Assembly: GCA_019246575.1 (NCBI GenBank)
Contig: JAFAQG010000372.1
Span: 1 to 7,214, forward strand
DNA from: Acidobacteriaceae bacterium
Lineage (GTDB): Bacteria > Acidobacteriota > Terriglobia > Bryobacterales > Bryobacteraceae
Length of the DNA: 7,214 bases
Direction of reading: 5' to 3'
The notes below the pieces were generated by a model. It searched no databases. It was not told where the DNA came from and was given only the letters and a program-made list of their open reading frames with translations. This document shows positions 1 through 5,838 of this stretch, piece by piece. Numbering within the stretch: position 1 is the stretch's first letter; every line of letters begins with the position of its first letter. A program made the translations under genes and the position numbers.

Positions 1-333
1 TTGGCATTGACGAAACACTTCTATAGCTGGTTTTGGAACTGGCTGCAGGGGCTGTTCTCTTTTGCGATGTACCGCGTAATGGCGACGGTGATTGGCTGGG
101 TGTGGGCGAATCTCTACATCTACTTCTTTATCCATGGTGTGGGGGACGACTTTTCGATTGCGAACTGGCTGGCCTTGCTGCCCATCGTATTGATGCTCAC
201 TGTGGCTTTCGTGTACTCGATGTTCCAAATTCCGAGACTGACTTCGGCGCTATTTGCGGGAGCCGGTTCGATTGGACAGTCCTATGTATCCGCCGTCGGC
301 GGCGGTATTCGCGCTGCGCTGGGCGCTTTGTGA
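1..333 (+). CDS. VirB6/TrbL-like T4SS inner-membrane protein, C-terminal part (5' end cut by window)
   Basis: The frame is open from the first base and encodes 110 residues ending at TGA 331-333. It opens with TTG, which could be a start, but no upstream sequence is visible. VirB6/TrbL proteins are about 300 residues or more with five or more membrane spans, so I read this as the tail of a longer gene. Two hydrophobic stretches are visible, near residues 17-44 and 55-75. An aromatic amphipathic segment (FYSWFWNWLQ, residues 7-16) precedes the first, and a Gly/Ala-rich end (LFAGAGSIG, 84-92) follows the second. That pattern of a Trp-rich 'W..L' segment, two spans and a glycine-rich tail is usual for VirB6/TrbL C-termini, which line the inner-membrane channel. 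The VirB8-like gene begins 11 bases after the stop, which supports the call. The family is inferred from topology and context rather than from a catalytic motif. Confidence 0.62.
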   Translation: MALTKHFYSWFWNWLQGLFSFAMYRVMATVIGWVWANLYIYFFIHGVGDDFSIANWLALLPIVLMLTVAFVYSMFQIPRLTSALFAGAGSIGQSYVSAVGGGIRAALGAL

Positions 334-344
334 GTGGAGAGTCT

Positions 345-1058
345 ATGCCGGAAACCGTTCTCGATGATTCGATCAACGATACCCTGCCGCCGCCCGATCC
401 GACCGGTAATGCGGCTTATACGGCACAGTTCCGGCACTACCGCACGCTGCAAGCGGGCGGGGTCGTTTTGGCAACCGGTTTGGTCGTGTCGCTCGCGGCG
501 AATCTCTGGCTCGCGCACCGGCCGCCGGTGGTTGTTGTGGTGCGCGTGGATGGCTTCGGACAGACTACTGCGGAGCGCTATTCCTCGTTCCACTACACGC
601 CGCGAGAAGCGGAGATTCGAGCGCGGCTGAACGACTGGGCGATCTATCGATACCGCTTAGTAAGGGCCGTCGCCGGCGAAAAATTCAAGCAGAATTACGA
701 CTACCTGAGCGCCTCCCTGGCGCAGCAGTTGATGCAGCAGGACGCGCCGAAAGTGGCGAGGATCCTGGCGGGAAACGAGCGCGAGCAAGATGTTCTCATT
801 GACAACATCCAGTTCTCCTCGCTCGATAACCGCTCGCAAATGGATGGTGCCGTCGCGAGTGGCGAAGCCGTCATTAATCTCACGAAGATCATCAATCCGC
901 CAGGCGAAAGTGAACGTCAGCATTGGACAGTAACGGTCCGCTACGAAGTGGACCCAGTGCAGGCAGCCAAGCGCGGCGAGAGCGAACCGCAGTTTCAAAA
1001 TCTGAATCCGCTGGGTGTGACGATCATCTGGTTTCATGAGGATCGCGCGTTCCGGTAG
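345..1058 (+). CDS. virB8: VirB8/TrbF-like T4SS inner-membrane protein
   Basis: This 237-residue protein is the usual size for VirB8/TrbF, a bitopic protein whose periplasmic domain scaffolds assembly of the conjugation channel. Residues 1-36 are cytoplasmic and Pro/Asp-rich. One membrane span covers about 37-57 (GGVVLATGLVVSLAANLWLA). The periplasmic NTF2-like domain follows, with an aromatic helix at 98-124 and the closing strand motif NPLGVTIIWF at 221-230, which is typical of VirB8/TrbF C-termini. The frame is open back to base 33, but that part overlaps the VirB6-like gene and does not look coding. ATG 345 has GGAGA (336-340) in front, at normal spacing, and gives the expected short cytoplasmic tail. 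The VirB11-like gene starts five bases after the stop, so the two are probably translated together. The family is well supported. VirB8 versus TrbF is a naming choice. Confidence 0.85.
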   Translation: MPETVLDDSINDTLPPPDPTGNAAYTAQFRHYRTLQAGGVVLATGLVVSLAANLWLAHRPPVVVVVRVDGFGQTTAERYSSFHYTPREAEIRARLNDWAIYRYRLVRAVAGEKFKQNYDYLSASLAQQLMQQDAPKVARILAGNEREQDVLIDNIQFSSLDNRSQMDGAVASGEAVINLTKIINPPGESERQHWTVTVRYEVDPVQAAKRGESEPQFQNLNPLGVTIIWFHEDRAFR

Positions 1059-1063
1059 TAGTC

Positions 1064-2068
1064 ATGGAACTCGAGACGCTGCTCAAGTTCTTCCCGCATG
1101 GGCTGCGTGAACTCATCGTGGCCGGCGATATTTCCGACGTCATGGTGAATCCCGATGGAGGCGTTTATGTGGACCGGGGCGGCCGGCTCTCGCGGGTGTT
1201 GCAAACCCAGATCGACCCGAAGGATTTGCTGATGCCGGTGCAGAACATTGCCCGTGAAATCGGCCGGGATCTGAGCGAGAGAGAACCCGTTTTGGATGGC
1301 CGCCTGCCCGATGGATCGCGCGTGGCTGCGGTGCTTTTGGCTGGTGAGCTGTCGTTAACGATTCGTAAATTTAACCGCTGGTATACAGCCGCGGAACTGA
1401 TTGAATCGGGGACTCTGGCAGACAGCGTCTCGGAGATTCTTGCCACCGCTGTCCGGCAATCGATGAACATTTTGATCTCGGGCGGAACGGGTTCCGGCAA
1501 GTCAACACTGGCCAAAGCTCTGCTCGATGAAGCACCGGTAACCGATCGCATCATCGTCATCGAGAAGCCGCGCGAGCTGGCCGTTTCGCAGTCGAATGCG
1601 CTGCGTTGGGAAGCTCGAGATGCCACATCGAACCGCTCTGCTGTGACCGTGGCGCAGCTTTTGGTTGCGGCACTGAGGCATCGTCCCGATCGGATCGTGA
1701 TCGGCGAAGTACGCGAGCCGGAATCGGCTTACGAGCTCCTGCAGGCCATGAACACCGGCCACTCGGGAACGCTTTCTACGGTTCATGCCGACAGCGCCCA
1801 GGACGCCTTGCACCGACTCGGTGACCTGGCCCTGGCAGCCCATTCCAACTTGTCTGCAGAGTTCGTTGGGGCTCAAGTCGCGCGCACGATTCATTACGTC
1901 GTGCATATCCGGAGGGAAGCCGATGGGCGTCGCCGTGTGACCGAATGCGGGCAGGTGAAGCCCGGTGAATGTTGCGTCGATCCGCTCTATCTGGCGGACG
2001 ACAGAGAGGAGGAATATGCCCTTTATCGAGAAACAGGACCGCACCGAGCGGGAGGAAATCAAGGCTAA
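1064..2068 (+). CDS. virB11: VirB11/TrbB-family T4SS hexameric ATPase
   Basis: This 334-residue protein is a complete VirB11/TrbB/CpaF-type secretion ATPase, which forms a hexamer on the cytoplasmic side and powers pilus assembly and substrate transfer. The N-terminal domain (about 1-125) contains the family's DGRLPDGSRVAAV (78-90) and SLTIRKF (97-103) segments. The C-terminal RecA fold has Walker A GGTGSGKST (140-148), an Asp-box region IEKPREL (166-172), Walker B RIVIGEVRE (210-218) and the His box TGHSGTLSTVHAD (231-243). The catalytic residues are intact. The Asp box usually reads IEDxxEL, so Lys168 in place of Asp is a deviation. ATG 1064 follows the virB8 stop by five bases with no good ribosome-binding site, suggesting translational coupling. 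The last 53 bases overlap the next gene. The tail after about residue 310 looks poorly conserved. Confidence 0.93.
   Translation: MELETLLKFFPHGLRELIVAGDISDVMVNPDGGVYVDRGGRLSRVLQTQIDPKDLLMPVQNIAREIGRDLSEREPVLDGRLPDGSRVAAVLLAGELSLTIRKFNRWYTAAELIESGTLADSVSEILATAVRQSMNILISGGTGSGKSTLAKALLDEAPVTDRIIVIEKPRELAVSQSNALRWEARDATSNRSAVTVAQLLVAALRHRPDRIVIGEVREPESAYELLQAMNTGHSGTLSTVHADSAQDALHRLGDLALAAHSNLSAEFVGAQVARTIHYVVHIRREADGRRRVTECGQVKPGECCVDPLYLADDREEEYALYRETGPHRAGGNQG
2003..2014 (+). promoter_or_regulatory. Ribosome-binding site inside the end of virB11
   Basis: The purine run AGAGAGGAGGAA contains a near-perfect Shine-Dalgarno core (AGGAGG, 2007-2012) just ahead of ATG 2016. It lies within the virB11-like reading frame. 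It decides the start of the next gene, because ATG 1965 in the same frame lacks a comparable site and would lengthen the overlap. Confidence 0.75.
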
Positions 2069-2375
2069 AATCCGGCCGGAAGTCATCGCTCTGGTGCGCG
2101 ATTACGCCCGCTTTCTGGAGAGCGAAGAGTGGTACGTCATCCAGGAAGTCTTGCGCAAATCCATCGAAGCGGATAAGGATTTTCAGCGCTGGCGAGCGGA
2201 TGGAAACGAAGTGCTGGCGCCTGCCCAAGAGCCCAAAAAGGGACAAACGCGAAAGTCCCCGGGTGTGGGCAACACGGGCGACGAGGCGGCAGTTTTACAG
2301 AACAGAGTGTCCATTAGCGCCAGCGATAAGGACGGCGGCCGACAGGAATTCATTCGGCCAGGAGGGCCCGCGTAA
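2016..2375 (+). CDS. Small ribbon-helix-helix-like DNA-binding protein (putative)
   Basis: This 119-residue protein begins at ATG 2016 behind a strong ribosome-binding site and overlaps the end of virB11 by 53 bases. Residues 14-22 (EIKAKIRPE) look like the RHH beta strand. Helices follow at about 22-34 (EVIALVRDYARFL) and 38-54 (EWYVIQEVLRKSIEADK). This strand-helix-helix layout suits a MetJ/Arc-fold dimer such as a plasmid repressor or relaxosome accessory protein. The C-terminal half (about 60-119) is Gly/Pro/Lys-rich and probably disordered. No family can be named from sequence alone. Its place between virB11 and an orphan coiled-coil gene suggests regulation of the operon or binding at oriT, but this is inference. 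Its stop overlaps the next start (TAATG). Other readings are a non-RHH helical protein or a transcriptional co-regulator. Confidence 0.6.
   Translation: MPFIEKQDRTEREEIKAKIRPEVIALVRDYARFLESEEWYVIQEVLRKSIEADKDFQRWRADGNEVLAPAQEPKKGQTRKSPGVGNTGDEAAVLQNRVSISASDKDGGRQEFIRPGGPA
2361..2366 (+). promoter_or_regulatory. Ribosome-binding site for the 2375 gene
   Basis: GGAGGG lies eight bases ahead of ATG 2375, which overlaps the preceding stop as TAATG. This supports 2375 as the true start and suggests coupled translation. Confidence 0.7.
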
Positions 2376-3175
2376 TGCAACCGGAACGAGTGATTCGGCA
2401 CCAGCACGATACGCTCACCCCGGAGGAGCTGGAAAGATTTAAGAACCTATTCGAACGCGAAGGGCCCTTCGAGCATGACGACGTGGTGGCCGAGCTTTCG
2501 CGATTGAGAGAAGAGCGGGCATCTCTGACCGAGCAGCTCAAGCATATTTACGACGGTACGCGGATGGAGGTGTTGCCGCCGAATCTCTACAAGGCATACG
2601 GGCGGATTCGCCAGATCGACGCCGAGATGGAACGATTACAGAACACAGAAAAATATCGCGGCTGGCCGGAACGGGATCGCCGTGCGGCCGAGGAAGCGCG
2701 CCGAATTCTACGCCTGGAGGAGCAAGCTCCGGAGCGGCGCGAGCGCCTCGAACACCTGCTCGACACCGAGCGCGGGCACATCAAAGACACGACCAACTTA
2801 TCCGTTCCGATGCCTTGGCGACTAGCTGCCGAGACGGTCGCGTGGCGCCAGGGGATCACCAGAAAGGAGAAGGAGCCGCAGATGTTGGAGCGAGAACGCG
2901 AGAGTTGGCGCGACATATTGAGCCAAAGAGCGCATGAAATTAGTGCCGGCTGGCGTTCCGTAGAGGTGGATACCGCTATGGAAGCGGTTGCCGCTTTGAA
3001 CCACTGGCGAGGCCGCGCCGAGGAGTTTAATGCTACGCGCGAAGCCATCGCGCGGCAGCATCCTGAGATCGCAAAAGACCTCCCGGCAGCGCTCGAAGTA
3101 GACGAAATTCAAGTGCGGCAGCGCGTGTTGGAACGGGAGCGCAGCGAGGAAAAATCGCTCGCTGTAGCCCTCTAA
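2375..3175 (+). CDS. Glu/Arg-rich helical (coiled-coil) protein of unknown function
   Basis: I do not recognise this 266-residue protein. It is very rich in Glu and Arg, has no signal peptide and no membrane span, and appears almost entirely helical. Coiled-coil-like stretches are visible at about 33-57 (DDVVAELSRLREERASLTEQL), 75-90, 100-130 and 165-190. A less charged, Trp-containing segment at about 141-160 (NLSVPMPWRLAAETVAWRQG) breaks the pattern, and a further helical region with NHWRGRAEEF (209-218) follows. The only two-helix module I can suggest is a cytoplasmic scaffold or adaptor. Standing between an RHH-like gene and a MobC-like gene, it could be a relaxosome or coupling accessory factor. 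A start at 2375 is supported by GGAGGG at good spacing. Protein-coding status is secure from length, codon character and tight packing. Function is open. Confidence 0.8.
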   Translation: MQPERVIRHQHDTLTPEELERFKNLFEREGPFEHDDVVAELSRLREERASLTEQLKHIYDGTRMEVLPPNLYKAYGRIRQIDAEMERLQNTEKYRGWPERDRRAAEEARRILRLEEQAPERRERLEHLLDTERGHIKDTTNLSVPMPWRLAAETVAWRQGITRKEKEPQMLERERESWRDILSQRAHEISAGWRSVEVDTAMEAVAALNHWRGRAEEFNATREAIARQHPEIAKDLPAALEVDEIQVRQRVLERERSEEKSLAVAL

Positions 3176-3181
3176 ATGGCG

Positions 3182-3201
3182 TGTCCGACGAATGTCTGAC
3201 G
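3182..3201 (+). repeat. Two-copy direct repeat TGTCYGACG, 11-bp period
   Basis: TGTCCGACG (3182-3190) and TGTCTGACG (3193-3201) match at eight of nine positions with starts 11 bases apart, about one helical turn. That spacing suits two protein dimers on the same DNA face, as for RHH operators or oriT-binding sites. Only two copies are present, so chance is possible. Confidence 0.4.
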
Positions 3202-3271
3202 CGGGCTTGTGAAATCAATGAGATCCGATAGCTCCAAACAGCATTCCGCAACGCGGGGAGATGTGTTCGTT

Positions 3272-3276
3272 GGAGG
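3272..3276 (+). promoter_or_regulatory. Ribosome-binding site deciding the MobC-like start
   Basis: GGAGG is followed by four A residues and ATG 3281. The earlier in-frame starts at 3209 (GTG) and 3218 (ATG) lack such a site and would add residues of low-complexity appearance, so 3281 is preferred. Confidence 0.75.
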
Positions 3277-3280
3277 AAAA

Positions 3281-3610
3281 ATGAACGGAAATTCCAATAA
3301 TCGGGGGCTCCGCGAGGCGCGGACAACACTGCGGCTTACGGCTACGGAGTTGATGGAGTTGGAATCGCGGGCGGAGGCTTTTGGGCTCACCTTGTCGGAA
3401 TACATCCGGCGTGAGCTGATGCGGCCCAAGGAACTCATCACCTATACGCGGCTGCTTGCCGAAGTTCACCGCTTGCGGGTGCTGACGACGCGCATTTGGG
3501 AAGCGGCGGCGGAAGCGGATCTGACGCCGGGGGCTGTGCGAAAGATCGAGTCGCAAGTGGAAGCGATCGAGGATCGCGTCCTGCTTGGTCGAACGATGAA
3601 AGGTAAGTAG
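3281..3610 (+). CDS. mobC: MobC-like relaxosome accessory protein (RHH fold)
   Basis: This 109-residue protein resembles plasmid mobilisation MobC-type proteins, small DNA-binding proteins that sit at oriT and help the relaxase open the nic region. Residues 15-20 (TTLRLT) form the RHH strand. Helix A spans about 21-34 (ATELMELESRAEAF). After the GLTLSEY turn (35-41), helix B covers about 38-48 (LSEYIRRELMR). The strand, 'E...LE..A...GLTLSEYIR' spacing and size are characteristic of MobC-type proteins. The C-terminal half is helical and charged (VRKIESQVEAIEDRV, 86-100), as expected for oligomerisation or partner contacts. The stop TAG is immediately followed by the ATG of the coupling-protein gene, a pairing that fits relaxosome docking. 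The start at 3281 is chosen from its ribosome-binding site. The RHH and mobilisation role is likely. The exact subfamily is not established. Confidence 0.72.
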   Translation: MNGNSNNRGLREARTTLRLTATELMELESRAEAFGLTLSEYIRRELMRPKELITYTRLLAEVHRLRVLTTRIWEAAAEADLTPGAVRKIESQVEAIEDRVLLGRTMKGK

Positions 3611-5629
3611 ATGTATCGCGCCTATCTTCGTCCCCCGTGGCCGCTCTATCAGACAGCTGCGGGACTGCTCACGCCGCTGGTGATCTGGGGCGCGGTTGCG
3701 CTCTGGTCTCACCGCCTCCCGGAACTCGAGCGTTTGTACCTCGGCGACTATTTACGGGCAACTCTCACTCCGGACTTATCGGCGCTCACGAGGCTGCTCG
3801 ATTTCGGTTCGCGCAAGCCGAGTGGGACCGAGACTCAAGTCGTCATCTGCTACACGATTCGGGGTCAGGAAGTACCGGCCGTCGGAGAGCTGAAACTTAC
3901 ATTGCATCCTCACCCGGCCATCGTTTCGATGACACGCGGAACCTATGGGTCCTGGCTGCGCACGAACATCTATGGCCGGCGCTGGCCGGTGGAGTTGCTG
4001 ATGCGGCCCCTCCTGCTCGGCTTCGCCTTCGCTGCGGCGCTTTGGACGACTGCCTGGTTCCTGGATCAGGAACGGCATCTGGAGTTTCGTGCAAGCGGCC
4101 GGCAGTTGCGCGGCCCCGTGATGCGATCACGGGCCGAGTTTCGACGTGCTGTGAAGGGTGTAGGAATCGGCTGGCGAACCGAAGGGCGCAGGTCGCCGGG
4201 TGAATGGGTACTGAGCTTCTGGTATGCCTTGCGGGTTCGCTCTTGGCGCGAGCTGATTCGTGGCCGGCTCGTGAAGTTCATCCGCATCGCTCCGGAACTG
4301 GAAACGCATCATGTGCAGATGATCGGGGACACCGGATCGGGGAAAACGCAAGCGATCCTCCACGTGACGGACGAAGCGGAGGCCGTAGGCGAGACTTGCG
4401 TGATCTATGATCCGCACCGGGAATTCATCACCCGCTATTACCGGCCGGACCGGGGCGATGTGATCCTGAACTCAACCGACGCTCGCTGCGCGCACTGGGA
4501 TCCGAGCTACGAAATCGACTACACGGATCAGACCAGTGCCGAAGCCACTTCGCTCGCCATGGCGGCCAGCTTGTATCCCGGCAGCCCGCAGCGCCGCGAT
4601 TGGTTCTTCACCAACGCCGCCCGGCTAATCCTGCAGCACTGCATGGTGCATTACCGGCCGAACGCTCGAGAGCTCGCCCAATTAATGACGCACGCGAAGC
4701 CTCTCATCGATGCGATCTCGAAGGGAACGGAGCTCGAGGAAATGCTGAAAGAAAACGCCGAAAGCCAGCGCGCCGGCATCATCTCGACCCTGACTGCTCC
4801 GGTGTTCGCATTGCGGCAGGTTCCCGAGCCCGAAGGGGAACGCACGACGTGGTCGGCTCGCGAGTGGACGAAGACAAGGAAGGGTTGGGTTTTTCTGACG
4901 TCCACACAGGACACACGCGCCGCCTTGCGGCCGCTACAAAGCTTATGGATTGACTCGCTGATCTTGCGGCTACTCTCGATGGGGGAAGTCAAGGAACTGC
5001 CGCGCGTCCGGATGATCCTCGATGAGCTTCCCACGCTGCAAGAATTGTCGCAGCTGAAATCCGCTCTGACCGAGGCGCGGAAGAGTGGTTTGACGATCGT
5101 GGTTGGGTTTCAGGGGCGCTCCGGTATCAAGGCCATCTATGGCGAAGAAGCCGAGGGAATCTTTTCAGCGCCCTACACGAAGATAATCTTGCGCACGGGC
5201 GAAGCGGAAGCGGCCGAGTGGGCGAGCAAGATGATCGGCGACCGGGAGATGGAGCGCATCCGGGAGCACCGCGGGGAAAAGGGAGAGCGGACCTACACGA
5301 CCGAGCAGCGCATGGAACGTGTAGTGCTGCCGGCGGAGTTAGCGGGATTGGAGCCGCGCTGCGGGTATTTGCGGTATGGCAACGAGATTGTGGCATTGAA
5401 GATTGCCCTGGCGGACAAGCGCTCGCCCATTGCTGAAAGTTATTTGCAACTGACAGGCGAAGGCGTCCCAACCCTGCCGATGCCGAACCTGGATGAGCTC
5501 CGGCGCAAGGAAGAGCAGGAGCGGCAGTCGAAAGCGGAACAAGCCGCCGCGTTTGTTTATCGGCCAGCAAGTAAGCGGGCGAAGAAAGGGCCCGCTGAAA
5601 AGGAGGGTACATGTCCGCAGGAATCGTGA
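3611..5629 (+). CDS. Type IV coupling protein (TrwB/TraD/VirD4 family ATPase)
   Basis: This 672-residue protein is a T4SS coupling ATPase. It receives the relaxase-DNA complex at the inner membrane and drives DNA through the channel. Two membrane spans are visible, at about 15-33 (TAAGLLTPLVIWGAVALW) and 132-151 (RPLLLGFAFAAALWTTAWFL), enclosing roughly 98 periplasmic residues. The cytoplasmic motor carries Walker A GDTGSGKT (239-246), the family segment RDWFFTNAARLIL (329-341) and Walker B RVRMILDEL (465-473), followed by PTLQEL. The downstream GLTIVVGFQGRSGIKAIYG (493-511) is also typical of the TrwB/TraD motor. The C-terminal tail (about 625-672) is Glu/Lys/Arg-rich and probably flexible, where partner specificity often resides. 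AAAGG (3599-3603) lies ahead of ATG 3611. Length and motifs indicate an intact gene. It belongs with MobF systems on the look of its motor domain, consistent with the relaxase-like head downstream. Confidence 0.93.
   Translation: MYRAYLRPPWPLYQTAAGLLTPLVIWGAVALWSHRLPELERLYLGDYLRATLTPDLSALTRLLDFGSRKPSGTETQVVICYTIRGQEVPAVGELKLTLHPHPAIVSMTRGTYGSWLRTNIYGRRWPVELLMRPLLLGFAFAAALWTTAWFLDQERHLEFRASGRQLRGPVMRSRAEFRRAVKGVGIGWRTEGRRSPGEWVLSFWYALRVRSWRELIRGRLVKFIRIAPELETHHVQMIGDTGSGKTQAILHVTDEAEAVGETCVIYDPHREFITRYYRPDRGDVILNSTDARCAHWDPSYEIDYTDQTSAEATSLAMAASLYPGSPQRRDWFFTNAARLILQHCMVHYRPNARELAQLMTHAKPLIDAISKGTELEEMLKENAESQRAGIISTLTAPVFALRQVPEPEGERTTWSAREWTKTRKGWVFLTSTQDTRAALRPLQSLWIDSLILRLLSMGEVKELPRVRMILDELPTLQELSQLKSALTEARKSGLTIVVGFQGRSGIKAIYGEEAEGIFSAPYTKIILRTGEAEAAEWASKMIGDREMERIREHRGEKGERTYTTEQRMERVVLPAELAGLEPRCGYLRYGNEIVALKIALADKRSPIAESYLQLTGEGVPTLPMPNLDELRRKEEQERQSKAEQAAAFVYRPASKRAKKGPAEKEGTCPQES
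4111..4136. repeat. Short inverted repeat (hairpin) within the coupling-protein gene
   Basis: CCCGTGAT (4115-4122) and ATCACGGG (4126-4133) are perfectly complementary around a GCG loop. CGG/CCG pairs extend the stem beyond one unpaired C. It is inside coding sequence. An 8-bp arm is not rare by chance in a 7-kb GC-rich window, so no function is claimed. Confidence 0.3.
5600..5606 (+). promoter_or_regulatory. Perfect Shine-Dalgarno (AAGGAGG) inside the coupling-protein gene
   Basis: AAGGAGG lies four bases ahead of ATG 5611 and within the last codons of the coupling protein. It is the strongest ribosome-binding site in the window and is the main evidence that the 75-residue frame downstream is a real gene. 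Confidence 0.8.
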
Positions 5630-5838
5630 CCGCGGAAGAGGTCCGGGCGGATTTCGCTCGGAAGCTGCACCGGCGGTTTCAGGCGATGATGCCGGCCAAA
5701 GAGTTTGGATGTTTGTGCAACCCGCCGCGAGATCGGGATCATGAGAAGCTCTGCCCTGGTTACTACTGGGAGCGGGCGAGTTGGATCCTTCAGATGCTGC
5801 TTGCCGAAGAGAACGAGGAGCTCGACGCCCATGGTTAA
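5611..5838 (+). CDS. Small Cys/His-containing protein of unknown function
   Basis: This frame encodes 75 residues, overlapping the coupling-protein gene by 19 bases at its start and the next gene by 8 bases at its end. A perfect Shine-Dalgarno supports translation. Three cysteines and a histidine cluster at C34, C36, H44 and C48 (CLC, then HEKLC), a plausible zinc-binding set. An aromatic helix at 51-70 (YYWERASWILQMLLAEENEE) follows. I do not recognise a family, and the spacing does not match the CHC2 zinc finger of DnaG primases. Sitting between the coupling protein and a primase-like gene, it could be an accessory DNA-binding or docking factor. That is inference from position only. It is short, so existence rests on the ribosome-binding site and tight packing. 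Confidence 0.65.
   Translation: MSAGIVTAEEVRADFARKLHRRFQAMMPAKEFGCLCNPPRDRDHEKLCPGYYWERASWILQMLLAEENEELDAHG

Larger units (their letters stand above)
3176..3280 (+). other. Only intergenic gap in the window (105 bp); candidate regulatory or oriT region
   Basis: All other gene junctions overlap or are separated by at most 11 bases. This gap separates the coiled-coil gene from the MobC-like gene. It holds a 9-bp near-tandem repeat (listed separately) and a tiny inverted repeat CCGC-AAC-GCGG at 3246-3256. I see no convincing -35/-10 pair and no Rho-independent terminator. A position directly ahead of a MobC-like gene is common for oriT or for a promoter autoregulated by the relaxosome protein. 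I cannot recognise a nic consensus in it. GTG 3209 and ATG 3218 could extend the next gene into the gap but have no ribosome-binding site. Confidence 0.4.

Noticed and set aside
33..344. Upstream extension of the VirB8-like frame through the VirB6-like gene
   Set aside because: It overlaps a convincing membrane-protein frame, its translation is Cys/Arg-rich without a fold pattern, and ATG 345 has a ribosome-binding site and gives the normal VirB8 length.
1502..2086. 194-residue open frame on the minus strand inside virB11
   Set aside because: It is a mirror of a well-supported plus-strand ATPase gene in GC-rich DNA, with no family resemblance and no ribosome-binding site that stands out.
3207..3235. 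Possible sigma70 promoter (TTGTGA with a weak -10) ahead of the MobC-like gene
   Set aside because: The -10 candidate does not resemble TATAAT and the spacing is not convincing.
3246..3256. CCGC-AAC-GCGG inverted repeat as a terminator or nic hairpin
   Set aside because: The stem is only 4 bp with no following T-run and no recognisable nic sequence.
3973..3988. GGCCGG repeat pair (GGCCGGCGCTGGCCGG)
   Set aside because: It is a short GC-rich coincidence in coding sequence, where GGCCGG-like words recur throughout the window.
3637..4203. 188-residue plus-strand frame within the coupling-protein gene
   Set aside because: It is an out-of-frame shadow. The coupling-protein frame carries all expected motifs, and this translation is Ala/Arg-rich without a domain.
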